A DNA stretch of 51,912 nt from Elusimicrobia bacterium GWF2_62_30 (GCA_001799995.1 MGUK01000001.1:1-51912); one strand, 5' to 3'. Positions 16,558 to 25,872 are shown, counted from the stretch's first letter. Notes: generated from the letters alone by a model not told the origin. Translations and numbers: made by a program.

Positions 16558-19128
16558 CTAAGGCTTGAACCTGGCGGTAAGACGGAAGTGTTCGCCGTCG
16601 AAGAAAAAGCGGGAGTAGACCAGGAAGCGCCAGCCGCCGCGCTTCACTTCTTTGTCGGGTTTAACTGAAAGTTCCGTTATCTCCGAGTCCGCCGGCAGCG
16701 CCAGGATATGGGCCCGGTGCCCCAGCAGGTGGCTGGGTTCGTCCAGGCGCAGGTCCATCAGCCCGCCCTGCCTTTCCTTCCATAACCCTTCCATGTTCAG
16801 CTGCACTTCTATCGGCCCCAGGGCCAGCTGCTGCAGCGGCGCGGCGTAATTTATCATGGCCAGGTACCTGCCGTAGTCGGCCTGGGTCCGGATGAATTCC
16901 GTTTTCAGGATGTTGCCGCGCGCGTCCACGAAAGAGGACAGCGGCAGGGAGGGAAGGAACATCTTGGTCTGCGTAAGGCCGCGCACCTGGTGCTCGTTGA
17001 AGAACATCCAGGCGCGGACGGCCCTGGGGAGGGCGTCCTTTTCGAAGATATAGACAGTGGAAGAGGCCGTGCCGGCATTGTTGCGCGCGGAGAAAAGGTT
17101 GTCGAGCAGGACCTGCTGCCCCTGCGTGAAGTTGAATTCCAGGCAGTCCGCCGGCAGGTCCTCGAAAGAGGCGCGGAATTCCACCGAGCCCTGCACCAGC
17201 GCGGTCAGCTCCTCGTTGCTCTTGAAGCCGGCCTCCGGGGCCAGGTTGCGCCCTATCTCCAGGTGCCTGAGCGCCTCTTTCCTGTCGCCGCGCAGGGAAT
17301 AAAGCCTGCTCAGGCGGTAATAGGCGTACGCCACCGAGTCGGACTGGCCCGCGCCTATGAATTTGCGGAGCTCGATGCAGGCGGTCTTGTAGTCCTTGCG
17401 CATAATGGCCAGTTCGGCGCGCAGGAAGATGAAGAAGTCGTTCTGCTCCGGAAGGCCGGCGGCCTCTTCCATGGCTTTTTCCGCCTTGTCGAGCTTGCCC
17501 ATTTCCAGCAGGCCCTGCGCCAGCGCGTACCGGAGCATGACGTTCTTAGGGTGCCGCTTAATAGCGTCAAAGGTGAGCTCCAGGGACTTTTCGTGTTTGC
17601 CGGTCCAGCCCGTATAATACGCCTCTATAAACCAGCTGAAAAGGCCGGCCCCCGGGATAACCCGGTTGATGCGGGCGGCGTATTCTTTGGCTTTGGGGTA
17701 GTCGTTGGCGTTCATCCTGGCCCGCGCGCAGATGGCCAGGAGGCAGGGATCCTCGTGCCCGTCCCCGAGGTATTTCTCCATCTTCTTCAGCCAGGTCTTG
17801 GAGCCCTCCAGGTATTCGGACAGGGCCTCCGCCTTATGGCGGGTGTCCGCGTCCGGCGCCGCCTTCGCCAGGTGTTTCATCTTCGGCGCGGCTTTGCGGA
17901 CGGTGGAATGCAGCCCCATGTGGTAGGACAGGACGACCAGCATTAAATTGAGGTCCACGGACCAGGGATCCAGCTTCAGCGCTTCCAGGAGCAGGTCGTG
18001 CGCCTTGGGCGCGGCGAAATCGGCGAAGTAAACACGCCTGGCTTCGCCCAGCAGCCGCGCCGCCTCCTTCAGGTCGGCTTCCTGTACCTGCTGCGGGGGC
18101 TTTTCTTCACGCGCGGCCGCCGCCGGGGCCCGGTCCGCCGGCTGCAGCAGGCCTTTTATCCCGTCGAGGATCTGCGTTTTCAGGCCTTTGGGCCTGGCGG
18201 CCAGGCGGATGGCGTCGGCCAGCTCGCGCGCGTCGCCGTAGCGGCGGGCGGGGTCCGTCTCCAGGCATTTCATCACCACCAGGCCCAGCGCCGGGGAGAG
18301 GGCCTTGTTCCATTTCGACGGCGGGGGGCAGCCGCCCTGCGTCACCGCTTTGATGAGGGCGGCGGTGTTGTCGGCCGGGAAGGGGTGTTCCAGCGTCAGC
18401 AGCTCGTAAAAGACCGTGCCGAGCGCGTAGATGTCGGAGGCGGGGCCGCCCTCCGCGTTGGAGAAGATCTCCGGGGCCATGTATTTCAGCGTGCCCAGCA
18501 TCGGCTGGCCGGTGGTGATGTCGGAAGAGCCGGAGAACTTGGCCAGGCCGAAATCGGCCAGCTTGGGCAGGCCGTTCTTCGCTATCAGGATGTTGGTGGG
18601 CTTGATGTCGCGGTGCAGAATGCCCAGCGAATGGGCCTCGTAAAGCGCGTCGGCCACGCCGGCAATAAGCCCGGCGGCGTGGTTCTCGTAGTCGGGGTCG
18701 CCCAGCGGGGAGGCCGTCAGCGGCTGCATGAAGAACGGGAGGTCCTCGTCGCCCGGGGCGGGGGGCTGGATGTAGCCGTATTTTCTCAGTACTTCCAGGT
18801 CGCCGGCGTTCTTTATGGTGCGCGCCAGCTCCAGGTAATTGCCCAGCGTCTTGCCGTCCACGAATTCCATCGCGAAGTAGGGCAGGCCGTCGTGCTCGCC
18901 GTAGGAATAGATCTTGATGATGCCGGGATGGCCGCACCGGGCGATGGCGGCCGCCTCGCGGATGAACCTTTTCTTGTTGGTCGCGGTGGCCTGCGCCGGG
19001 AGCAGCATCTTGATGGCGGCGTCGCGCTTGAGGGTCTTGTCGTGGGCCTTGTAGACCACGCCCATGCCGCCGCGGCCCAGTTCCCCGGTTATGGCGTGGC
19101 CGTTAATTATGGTGCCGGTCTCTATCAT
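16558..19128 (-). CDS. Serine/threonine protein kinase with C-terminal TPR repeats
   Basis: 856 residues. The N-terminal Hanks-type kinase domain spans about residues 8-310: glycine loop ELGRGGMGVVYKA, catalytic Lys40 (AAIK), HRDIKPTN with Asp174, DFG at 192-194, and APE in the activation segment (YMAPE). An insertion of about 50 residues rich in Pro and acidic residues lies before the catalytic loop. After an Ala/Pro linker the protein continues with TPR-like helical repeats (residues about 350-620) and a C-terminal beta-rich domain I do not recognise. No transmembrane segment is seen, so it probably acts in the cytoplasm. All catalytic residues are present. Targets are unknown, and no phosphatase gene is adjacent. 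Confidence 0.9.
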   Translation of the reverse strand: MIETGTIINGHAITGELGRGGMGVVYKAHDKTLKRDAAIKMLLPAQATATNKKRFIREAAAIARCGHPGIIKIYSYGEHDGLPYFAMEFVDGKTLGNYLELARTIKNAGDLEVLRKYGYIQPPAPGDEDLPFFMQPLTASPLGDPDYENHAAGLIAGVADALYEAHSLGILHRDIKPTNILIAKNGLPKLADFGLAKFSGSSDITTGQPMLGTLKYMAPEIFSNAEGGPASDIYALGTVFYELLTLEHPFPADNTAALIKAVTQGGCPPPSKWNKALSPALGLVVMKCLETDPARRYGDARELADAIRLAARPKGLKTQILDGIKGLLQPADRAPAAAAREEKPPQQVQEADLKEAARLLGEARRVYFADFAAPKAHDLLLEALKLDPWSVDLNLMLVVLSYHMGLHSTVRKAAPKMKHLAKAAPDADTRHKAEALSEYLEGSKTWLKKMEKYLGDGHEDPCLLAICARARMNANDYPKAKEYAARINRVIPGAGLFSWFIEAYYTGWTGKHEKSLELTFDAIKRHPKNVMLRYALAQGLLEMGKLDKAEKAMEEAAGLPEQNDFFIFLRAELAIMRKDYKTACIELRKFIGAGQSDSVAYAYYRLSRLYSLRGDRKEALRHLEIGRNLAPEAGFKSNEELTALVQGSVEFRASFEDLPADCLEFNFTQGQQVLLDNLFSARNNAGTASSTVYIFEKDALPRAVRAWMFFNEHQVRGLTQTKMFLPSLPLSSFVDARGNILKTEFIRTQADYGRYLAMINYAAPLQQLALGPIEVQLNMEGLWKERQGGLMDLRLDEPSHLLGHRAHILALPADSEITELSVKPDKEVKRGGWRFLVYSRFFFDGEHFRLTARFKP

Positions 19129-19148
19129 GGTCGATGTCTAATGGGTCC

Positions 19149-19231
19149 AGGGGACGCTTGACTATTTAACTAATTATGAACACGCAGTGGGAAATTGTTG
19201 ATAACAAGTTAAAAAGTCATCAGCGTCCCCT
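19149..19231. repeat. 83-bp imperfect palindrome (REP-like hairpin)
   Basis: Ten perfectly paired bases (19149-19158 with 19222-19231, AGGGGACGCT) are followed, after a two-base bulge, by 23 positions of which 19 pair (19159-19181 with 19197-19219). The loop is the 15 bases 19182-19196. The inner part is AT-rich, unlike its surroundings. The right arm runs into the SGNH/CE2 gene and supplies its TGA and last codons. The shape resembles REP or IS200/IS605-type non-autonomous elements; no transposase is present here. Confidence 0.7.
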
Positions 19232-20317
19232 CATGAAGTCCTGCCCTTCCAGCCAGGAGGAAAGTTCGCCGGCCAGCGCGCGGGCGTCGGCTACGCGCGG
19301 GTGATTCTCCGTCCAGTGCCTGAAAACGAAACGGGTGATGGCGGGGTCGGACGCTTCAAGCTTCGCCGCCGCTGTTTCCCAGGCTTCGCGCAGTTCGGCG
19401 CCCTGCGCCCCGCCGTACATGCCGCCGCGCAGCAGCACTATGCGGGCCGCCGGGTAAGCGGCGCGTATATTCCTGACCAGGGCCTGGTAGCCGTCGGCGA
19501 AATCGGCCGGGAAGGGCAGGCCCTTCCCATGCGTAAAAGAATAGTCGTTCTCGCCGTAGTTCACGAAGACGACGTCGGGCGTCCAGCCCTCGGGCAGCGC
19601 GCGGGGGGAATCCGCCCGCGGGTACAGCCTGTCCCAGGCCTGGCCGGCCTTCACCTCTACATACCCTAAGGAGATGCCCATGCCGCTGACCGCGATATTG
19701 CGGTAGTCCGCGCCGAAGGCGGCGGCGGTAAGCGCGGCGTAGCTCAGAGCGTTGTTGTGCGTGGAGCGGTCGTCCCACTGGTCGGCCGCGCCGTCCTCGT
19801 TGCAGGCCCCGGCCGTGATGGAATCGCCGAAAAAAAGCATGGCGAGCCTGTACGCGGGCGGCTTGGGCGGGAACGCCTGCTTGCCGGGCTCCAGCTCCAG
19901 GCCGAGGAAGACCGCGTTGCCCGCGGACGCCTCGGTGCGCTTGAACAGCTCCAGGCTGTGGCGCCCGGGCTTCAGGGGCCGCGGCCAGGCGGCGCGCGCG
20001 CCTTCGCCCGGCTTTACCCCGATCACCTCCGTCTCCCCGTCCACGGAGACGTTAAAAAAATTCTGCTTGGTCGACCGGCCGAAGAGCAGCGCCAGGTTTT
20101 CTCCTTCAAAATCCGCGTACACGCGGCTGCCCTGCCAGATGATTACCGGCGCGGAGGAAACAGTCCTGTCGAAACGGCCTTCGTAGCGGAAGGCCGGGGA
20201 ATCGGCGGATACGGCCGGCGCCGCGCCTTTCCTTGCCGCAATATTTCCGGAAGCGCAGGAGGCCAGCAAAACGGCCGCCGGCACGAGGCAGAGTCGGAGT
20301 AGTTTCCCCGTGTTCAT
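19220..20317 (-). CDS. SGNH-hydrolase lipoprotein, carbohydrate esterase family 2-like
   Basis: 365 residues from the ATG at 20317, which opens a lipoprotein signal (MNTGKLLRLCLVPAAVLLASC); an in-frame start at 20503 would add 62 residues across the divergent promoter region. An N-terminal beta-sandwich (RYEGRFDR, VYADFEGENLALLF, FFNVSVDGE) matches the CE2 N-terminal domain. The SGNH/GDSL domain follows: MLFFGDSITAGA with the nucleophile Ser, a Gly in AVSGMGIS, Asn/Asp in YGENDYSF and a C-terminal His in ENHPRVADA. CE2 enzymes remove acetyl groups from hemicelluloses such as glucomannan. Its divergent neighbour is a GH26 mannanase, so the pair plausibly deacetylates and cuts acetylated mannan. 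The last codons lie in a palindromic repeat. Confidence 0.85.
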   Translation of the reverse strand: MNTGKLLRLCLVPAAVLLASCASGNIAARKGAAPAVSADSPAFRYEGRFDRTVSSAPVIIWQGSRVYADFEGENLALLFGRSTKQNFFNVSVDGETEVIGVKPGEGARAAWPRPLKPGRHSLELFKRTEASAGNAVFLGLELEPGKQAFPPKPPAYRLAMLFFGDSITAGACNEDGAADQWDDRSTHNNALSYAALTAAAFGADYRNIAVSGMGISLGYVEVKAGQAWDRLYPRADSPRALPEGWTPDVVFVNYGENDYSFTHGKGLPFPADFADGYQALVRNIRAAYPAARIVLLRGGMYGGAQGAELREAWETAAAKLEASDPAITRFVFRHWTENHPRVADARALAGELSSWLEGQDFMRGR

Positions 20318-20324
20318 GAAGACT

Positions 20325-20353
20325 ATGATAGAACTTGCGGCGGCGGCTTGCAA
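20325..20353 (-). promoter_or_regulatory. Promoter of the CE2-like esterase, leaderless arrangement
   Basis: On the minus strand TTGCAA (20353-20348), a 17-base spacer and TATCAT (20330-20325) precede the ATG at 20317 by seven bases. There is no Shine-Dalgarno. It is among the better matches to a sigma-70 promoter in the window, and it places transcription start at the start codon. Confidence 0.55.
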
Positions 20354-20411
20354 ATCTCCGGCATTTTTTGCGAAGCTATAGCTGGACTGGCGGTTAACAG
20401 GGGGACTTCCA

Positions 20412-21449
20412 ATGGTAAAAAAGTTTATTCTGGCCGCGGCGCTGCTGCCGGTGACTTGCCCGGACCTTTCAGCGCAGGATATGGCGGCCGTGTTGAAAGC
20501 CACCGCCGCGCCCGCCGCCTCCGCGCCGCAGCGCGAAGAGCTCCGGCCCGCGCCGTTCCCTCAGGGTGTACTTGCCTACCTGCGCTCCATCTCCGGCAAG
20601 GGCACCGTGGCCGGCCAGCATAACCGCGAACCTAACGCCGAGCCCGCTAAATGGACGGAGAAGGTCTTCGAGGCTACTGGCAAATACCCCGGGCTCTGGA
20701 GCGGGGACTTCCTTTTCCAGGCCGAGAACATCGCCGACCGCTGGAAGGTCATCTACGAGGCGGAGCGGCAATGGAAGAAGGGCGCCATCGTCCAGCTCAT
20801 GTGGCACAGCTGCTCGCCTTACCTGGCTGAGCCCTGCGGCTGGGACAAGAACGGCGTGCTCAGCCATATCCCCGACGACCAGTGGAAGCTGCTGGTGACC
20901 GACGGCACCGAGCTGAACCTGAAGTGGAAGAAGCGGATGGACGAGATCGCGGTCTACCTGAAGTACCTGCAGGACAAAAAGGTGGAGGTGCTTTTCCGGC
21001 CGCTGCACGAGATGAACCAGGGGCTTTTCTGGTGGGGCGGCCGGCCCGGGCCCGACGGCACGCGCCGGATCTACCAGCTCACGCACGATTACTTTACGAA
21101 GACCAAAGGCCTTACCAACCTGGTCTGGGTCTGGGACATGCAGGACATGAGCCGCGACTTCGAAAAATACGACCCGGGCGACAAATACTGGGACATCATG
21201 GCCTTCGATATCTACGAGGGCGGTTACGACAAGAAATGGTACAAGTACGTGCTTTCCGTGGCGGGGGACAAGCCGGTGGCCATCGGCGAATGCGCCAAGC
21301 TCCCCTCGCCGCAGCTTTTCAAGGAACAGCCGCGCTGGGTGTTCTTCATGGCCTGGGCCGAACTGGCCTTCGAGAAGAACACCCCGCAGCAGTTAAAGGA
21401 CCTGTATAACGCGCCCGGCGTGCTGACGCTGGACGAATTGAAGAGATAA
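20412..21449 (+). CDS. GH26 endo-beta-1,4-mannanase
   Basis: 345 residues with a signal peptide (MVKKFILAAALLPVTCPDLSAQD) and GGGGGA eight bases before the ATG. Family GH26 features: an early GQHNRE segment, LMWHSCSP on strand 4, the acid/base Glu200 in LFRPLHEMN, and the nucleophile Glu293 in AIGECAKLP. WVWDMQD and YWDIMAFDIYEG are typical conserved strands. GH26 enzymes mostly hydrolyse beta-1,4-mannans; some act on mixed-linkage glucan or xylan, so substrate is inferred. The divergent CE2-type esterase supports acetylated mannan as substrate. A TATAGC hexamer at 20377-20382 may be its -10. Confidence 0.9.
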   Translation: MVKKFILAAALLPVTCPDLSAQDMAAVLKATAAPAASAPQREELRPAPFPQGVLAYLRSISGKGTVAGQHNREPNAEPAKWTEKVFEATGKYPGLWSGDFLFQAENIADRWKVIYEAERQWKKGAIVQLMWHSCSPYLAEPCGWDKNGVLSHIPDDQWKLLVTDGTELNLKWKKRMDEIAVYLKYLQDKKVEVLFRPLHEMNQGLFWWGGRPGPDGTRRIYQLTHDYFTKTKGLTNLVWVWDMQDMSRDFEKYDPGDKYWDIMAFDIYEGGYDKKWYKYVLSVAGDKPVAIGECAKLPSPQLFKEQPRWVFFMAWAELAFEKNTPQQLKDLYNAPGVLTLDELKR

Positions 21450-21457
21450 GCCGGCCG

Positions 21458-23413
21458 TTATTCGTAGCGGAGGGCTTCTATGGGGTCGAGCATGGCGGCG
21501 CGCAGGGCCGGCCAGAAGCCGAAGCCCACGCCGATAGCGGTGGAAAAACCGAAAGCGAAAGAGATGGTCCCCATGCTGAGCGTGGGGGGGATCTTTATGA
21601 AGAAGTAGGCGGCCCAGCCGAGGCCGAAGCCGAGGGCTACGCCCAGCGCTCCTCCAATCATGCAAAGCACCACCGCCTCTATAAGGAACTGGCTGAGGAT
21701 ATCCGTGTTGCGCGCTCCCAGCGCCTTGCGCAGGCCTATCTCGCGCGTGCGCTCGGTCACGCTTACCAGCATGATGTTCATGATGCCGATGCCGCCCACC
21801 AGGAGCGAGATGCCGGCGATGCTGTAGACCACCAGCGAGAGCTTGCCCATCGTGCTCTTGAACATCTCTATCTGGGCCTCGAAAGTCTTTACCTCGAAAT
21901 CGTCGGCCGCGTCCTCCCGCGCTCCCCGGCGGGCGCGCAGGGCGGTGATGATCTGCCTGCGCGCTTCCGGCGCGTCCTCCGGAGAGGGGGAAGTCACTTC
22001 GATATAGTCCAGGCGTTTCGCGCCGAACACGCGCTTCGCCGCTGTTTTCAGCGGGATGTAGGCCGTGGGCTGCCCGCCGAAGATCTGCTCCGCTTTGTGG
22101 TCCTCGGCCACGCCGATCACGGTAAAGCTCACGCCGCCGATGCGGATATCGTTGTTCAGGGCGTCGCCGGTCTCGAAAAGCTTCTTGGCCAGCGCCTGGT
22201 TTATTACCGCCACGCGGGCCCGGTCCAGGTTCTCCGCCGGGGTGAAGAAGCGGCCGGTCATCTTGCGGTTCTCGAAGAACTTGTCGCGCGGTTTCTGTTC
22301 CTCGAAGGTAAAGCCCTCGCGGGTCTGGATGCGGGAATCCACGTGCTTGTCGCCTACGGAGATCTGCTTCTCGCGGGCCAGGATAGGGGTGACCTTTTCG
22401 GCCAGCGGCGCGCCGGCGCGGATGGCTTCCACGTCGCTCATCTGGAAGCGGCGGTACGGCTTGCCGTGCTGGCGGCGGGGGGTTACCCAGACCTTCTTGG
22501 CGTCGTCCTCGCTGGCGCCGGAAAGCAGGCTTTTCATGAAGCCTTCGCTGATGGTCATCAGCGAGATGATGGCGCCCACGCCGATGAAAATGCCCAGGAT
22601 GGTCAGCGCGCTGCGGGTCTTGTGGCTCCAGATGGCCTTGAAGGCCACCTTGAGCTGTTCTAAAAATTCGGAAGGGGAAAAGCTGAGGCGGGCCGCCGGG
22701 AGCAAAGAGGAGGACGCAGGGGCCGGCGCCGAAGGACGGCGGACCTCGTCGGAGACTATCGCGCCGTCCTTGAGCCGCACCACGCGGGCCGCCATGCCGG
22801 AGATCTCTTCGTCGTGTGTGACCATTACTATGGTAAGGCCGCGCGCGTTCAGGTCTTTCAGCACCTGCATCACCTCGGCGCGGCTTGCGGCGTCCAGGTT
22901 TCCGGTGGGCTCGTCGGCCATGATGACCAGCGGGTCGTTCACCAGCGAGCGGGCTATGGCCACGCGCTGGCACTGGCCGCCTGAAAGTTCGTTGGACTTG
23001 TGCTTGACCCGGTCGGACAGGCCCACGAGCTTAAGGCATTCCATCGCCTTCTTCGCGTCCGTGCCCAGGCCGGTGTAGACCATGGGGAGCATCACGTTGT
23101 CGCGGGCGGTGGTGCGCTTTAAAAGATGGAAGGACTGGAAGATGAAGCCGACCATGCGGCTGCGGATAGCGGCCAGGCGGCCCTCGCCGAGTTTGGCCGT
23201 GGGGTGGCCGGCGAAATAATACTCGCCGGAATCGGGCCGGTCGAGGAAGCCCATGATGTGCAGCAGCGTGCTCTTGCCCGAGCCGGAGGGCCCGACGAGC
23301 GCCACGAATTCCCCGGCCTCGATCTTTACGGAGACGTTCAGGAGCGCGTGCACCTGGAACGAGCCGGTGACGTACGACTTGGAAATGTCCCTGATGTCTA
23401 TTAGCGGGGCCAT
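21458..23413 (-). CDS. MacB-type ABC transporter, ATPase fused to permease
   Basis: About 651 residues from the ATG at 23413; a GTG four codons earlier overlaps the previous gene. The N-terminal ATPase domain has Walker A GPSGSGKST, signature LSGGQCQRV and Walker B VIMADEPTGNLD. A linker is followed by a transmembrane helix (ALTILGIFIGVGAIISL), a large periplasmic MacB domain and three more helices of the FtsX family (ISLLVGGIGIMNIMLVSV onward). The order matches MacB, which works with a periplasmic adaptor and TolC to export macrolides, siderophores or peptides from the periplasm. The adaptor gene ends one base before this ATG and the TolC-like gene lies before that, so all three parts of a tripartite pump are in one operon. 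The cargo is unknown. Confidence 0.9.
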   Translation of the reverse strand: MAPLIDIRDISKSYVTGSFQVHALLNVSVKIEAGEFVALVGPSGSGKSTLLHIMGFLDRPDSGEYYFAGHPTAKLGEGRLAAIRSRMVGFIFQSFHLLKRTTARDNVMLPMVYTGLGTDAKKAMECLKLVGLSDRVKHKSNELSGGQCQRVAIARSLVNDPLVIMADEPTGNLDAASRAEVMQVLKDLNARGLTIVMVTHDEEISGMAARVVRLKDGAIVSDEVRRPSAPAPASSSLLPAARLSFSPSEFLEQLKVAFKAIWSHKTRSALTILGIFIGVGAIISLMTISEGFMKSLLSGASEDDAKKVWVTPRRQHGKPYRRFQMSDVEAIRAGAPLAEKVTPILAREKQISVGDKHVDSRIQTREGFTFEEQKPRDKFFENRKMTGRFFTPAENLDRARVAVINQALAKKLFETGDALNNDIRIGGVSFTVIGVAEDHKAEQIFGGQPTAYIPLKTAAKRVFGAKRLDYIEVTSPSPEDAPEARRQIITALRARRGAREDAADDFEVKTFEAQIEMFKSTMGKLSLVVYSIAGISLLVGGIGIMNIMLVSVTERTREIGLRKALGARNTDILSQFLIEAVVLCMIGGALGVALGFGLGWAAYFFIKIPPTLSMGTISFAFGFSTAIGVGFGFWPALRAAMLDPIEALRYE

Positions 23414-23414
23414 A

Positions 23415-24377
23415 TCAGTCCGCACCGATGGTGATGCTGGTCCTTTCTTTGGCGATCCCGGTGGAATAATAGATGGTGTCCTTCTCGTCGATGCCGGTGA
23501 GCACTTCGATGCTGCTCTCGTCGGCGGCGCCCACGGTGATCTTCTTCTCGGTCAGCTTGGCCTTCGGCCCGCTCTTGACCGAGACCAGCACGTCGCCGTC
23601 GCGGTATTTAGCCGCCTTCTTGGGGATGGTCAGCGCGTTCTTTTTGCTGCCGGTGATTATCAGCACGTCGGCCGTCATGCCGGAGCGCAGGGTCGCGGCG
23701 CTGCCGGAGGGGAGGATCTTCACCTCGTACACGGTAACGCCGTCCTTCTGCGTGGATTCGTGGGCTATGGCCAGCACCTTGCCTGTGCGCTTGTCCTTGG
23801 GGAAGGCGTCCAGGTAGAATTCCGCGCCCTGTCCCTCTTTGACCGCGCCGATATCCGTCTCGTCCACGAAAGTTTTGATTATCAGCCGGTCCGAGATTAC
23901 GGCTATCTCCTTGCCCTGGCTCACCGACTGGCCCGGCTCGACGGAACGCTTTACTATCATGCCGGAGATGGGGGCTACCACCGGCGTCAGGTTGTAGGCT
24001 TCCTCCACCATCTTTTTTTCTTCGGCGGTGGTCTCCTTCATCTTAAGCGAGTCGAGCAGCGCGGTGCGCTCGCTGGAGCTGATCCAGGCCAGCATCGCAC
24101 CTTTCTGGACGATCAGGCCTTCGGTAAAGAGCACTTCCTCGGCGCGGCCGCTCACCGAGGGGGTGATGAGGACGCGGTTCTCCGGCTCGACGTTGCCGGC
24201 GGCCTGCGTCTTGGTCACCAGCGTGCCGCGCAGCGGCTTGTAGGGCTGCAGTTCGGCCAGGCGCTTGGCCTCGGACTTGGCCTTGGCGCGCTTTATCATG
24301 CCGCAGCCGCCGCCGACAAGGAACACGGCGGCTACCGCGAAAATGAATCTTTTGGTCTTGTAAAAAGGTCTTTTCAT
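23415..24377 (-). CDS. MacA/HlyD-like periplasmic adaptor of the efflux pump
   Basis: About 320 residues from the ATG at 24377, preceded by GGAGAA; it starts four bases after the TolC-like stop. An N-terminal membrane anchor (RFIFAVAAVFLVGGGCGMI) could also be read as a lipobox. The lipoyl/barrel-sandwich halves (VLITPSVSGRAEEVLFTEG; VVAPISGMIVKRSVEPGQSV) flank a very short helical hairpin (ERTALLDSLKMKETTAEEKKMVEEA, split here by the linker), shorter than in E. coli MacA. Beta-barrel and membrane-proximal domains follow (IKTFVDETDIGAVKEGQGAE, ALTIPKKAAKYRDG). Adaptors link the inner-membrane ABC transporter to the outer-membrane channel. Confidence 0.88.
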   Translation of the reverse strand: MKRPFYKTKRFIFAVAAVFLVGGGCGMIKRAKAKSEAKRLAELQPYKPLRGTLVTKTQAAGNVEPENRVLITPSVSGRAEEVLFTEGLIVQKGAMLAWISSSERTALLDSLKMKETTAEEKKMVEEAYNLTPVVAPISGMIVKRSVEPGQSVSQGKEIAVISDRLIIKTFVDETDIGAVKEGQGAEFYLDAFPKDKRTGKVLAIAHESTQKDGVTVYEVKILPSGSAATLRSGMTADVLIITGSKKNALTIPKKAAKYRDGDVLVSVKSGPKAKLTEKKITVGAADESSIEVLTGIDEKDTIYYSTGIAKERTSITIGAD

Positions 24378-24381
24378 CTGT

Positions 24382-25659
24382 TTATTCTCCAAGGGACTGC
24401 ACGAAAGCCGCATGCGCCAGGATCAGCCCGCGCCCGGCGGACAAGTACTGGTTCTGCTCGGTTATAAGCTGTTCTTCCACGTTGCGCCACTCGAAATAGG
24501 AGGACTGCCCGGCCAGGTACTGCTTGCGCACCAGCCATGCGCGGGCCTCGGCGGCGTCCAGCGAACTTTTGGCCACGTCCATGTAGGCCCGGGCCTGCCG
24601 CCAGGTGAGGAAAGAGTCTTCGGCCGCCAGGTACACCTCGTCTTCGGCGTTCTTCAGGTCGGCCTCGGAGGAGCGCAGCTTCGCCTTGGAGGAGGCCAGG
24701 TCCGAGGAAAGCCGGCCCCACGAGAACAGCGGCAGGCTGAGGCTGGCGCCCAGCGACCAGCTGTTGGGGGCAGCGGGCCAATCCGAGCCGCTCCACTTGT
24801 AGCTGCCCGAGGCGTTCGCCTCCGGCAGCATCGAGCTGCGGGTCGAGTCCAGGGAGGCTTTCGAGACGGCCAGCGCCGAGCGCGCCGAGCGCAGGGAATG
24901 ATGCTTTTCCAGCTTGGGCGCGAAGGCCGCGAAGTCCTCCGGCGGCTCCGGCGGCTGCGGCAGCCCTAGTTCTGGCGCCGGCGCCTGCGCCGGGCGGCCC
25001 AGCAGGCGGTTGAGCTTGCGCTCCAGCAGGCGCAGGTTCTTCTTGTATTTTTCATGCTGCCACTGGGCCGTCTTCAGCGCGGCCTCGGTTTCCAGCATGG
25101 CGGCCTTGTTCTCGCGCCCGGCCTGGTACTTCAGGCGCAGCAGGTCCAGGTTCTCGGTCCTGCGCTTGAGGGTTTCCTGCGAAAGCTTGATGGTCTCCCT
25201 GGCGTTGAGGATGTCGGCGAAGACGGACTTGAGCTGGTAGCGCAGCGAGGAGGCGATGCGGTCGTAGGAAGACTCGTAAGAGCGCACGGAGGCCTCGGCC
25301 GAGCGCACCCCTGCCGGCACCGCGGGGGAGAAGAGCGGCTGCGTGCCGGAAAAACCGTAGGAGTACTTGTCGTAGGCCTCGGAGCCCTGGTCGCCGTTCC
25401 TGGAGTAGGAGGCGCTGGCCGAAAAATAGGGATAAAGCCCGCCGCGCGCGGCGGTAAAGCGGGACCGCGCCGCGTCCAGGTCGTGCAGCGCGGCCGCGGC
25501 CTGCGGGTTGGCGGCCAGCATGGCCTTCTCGGCGGTTTCATAAGCCAGCGCGCTTTCCTGCGCGGCAGCCGCGCCGGCCAGGCAGAGCGCCGCCGCGGCA
25601 AGTGTCAGTAAACGGCCGCGCGTCGCGGCGCGTCCGGCTTTGGTGGTGTGCATATCCAT
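24382..25659 (-). CDS. TolC-like outer-membrane efflux channel
   Basis: 425 residues; a signal peptide (LLTLAAAALCLAGAAAAQE) follows an Arg-rich start. The coding region has the internal duplication and long coiled helices of the outer-membrane efflux protein family: LHDLDAARSRFTAARGGLYPYFSASASY in the first half (split by turns) and a matching SRSALAVSKASLDSTRSSMLPEANASGSYKW-type segment in the second. It is the first gene of the operon with the adaptor and MacB-type genes. A second ATG two codons in (25653) could be the true start. The length is typical. Role: outer-membrane exit duct. Confidence 0.88.
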   Translation of the reverse strand: MDMHTTKAGRAATRGRLLTLAAAALCLAGAAAAQESALAYETAEKAMLAANPQAAAALHDLDAARSRFTAARGGLYPYFSASASYSRNGDQGSEAYDKYSYGFSGTQPLFSPAVPAGVRSAEASVRSYESSYDRIASSLRYQLKSVFADILNARETIKLSQETLKRRTENLDLLRLKYQAGRENKAAMLETEAALKTAQWQHEKYKKNLRLLERKLNRLLGRPAQAPAPELGLPQPPEPPEDFAAFAPKLEKHHSLRSARSALAVSKASLDSTRSSMLPEANASGSYKWSGSDWPAAPNSWSLGASLSLPLFSWGRLSSDLASSKAKLRSSEADLKNAEDEVYLAAEDSFLTWRQARAYMDVAKSSLDAAEARAWLVRKQYLAGQSSYFEWRNVEEQLITEQNQYLSAGRGLILAHAAFVQSLGE

Positions 25660-25872
25660 AATACGGTCCAGTGTTCAAAACGGTTGCGGGCTGCGGTACT
25701 TCTAATTCTATCAATATTCCTCCCTGCCGGTCCGGTCTTTGCGCCGGGCAGGCGGCGCGCGGGATGTCCCCGCGGCGAACGGCGTCGTCGTCCGTGGCTC
25801 CCGGGTGACTATTATTTTATAGAATAAAGTCTTCGTACGGACCGGTCAGGGGAGAGCAAGGAGAAACTTAAA

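Noticed and set aside
19197..19210. DnaA box in the hairpin at 19149
   Set aside because: TTATCAACA differs from TTATCCACA at one position, is isolated, and lies in a repeat stem. No origin-type gene or cluster is present.
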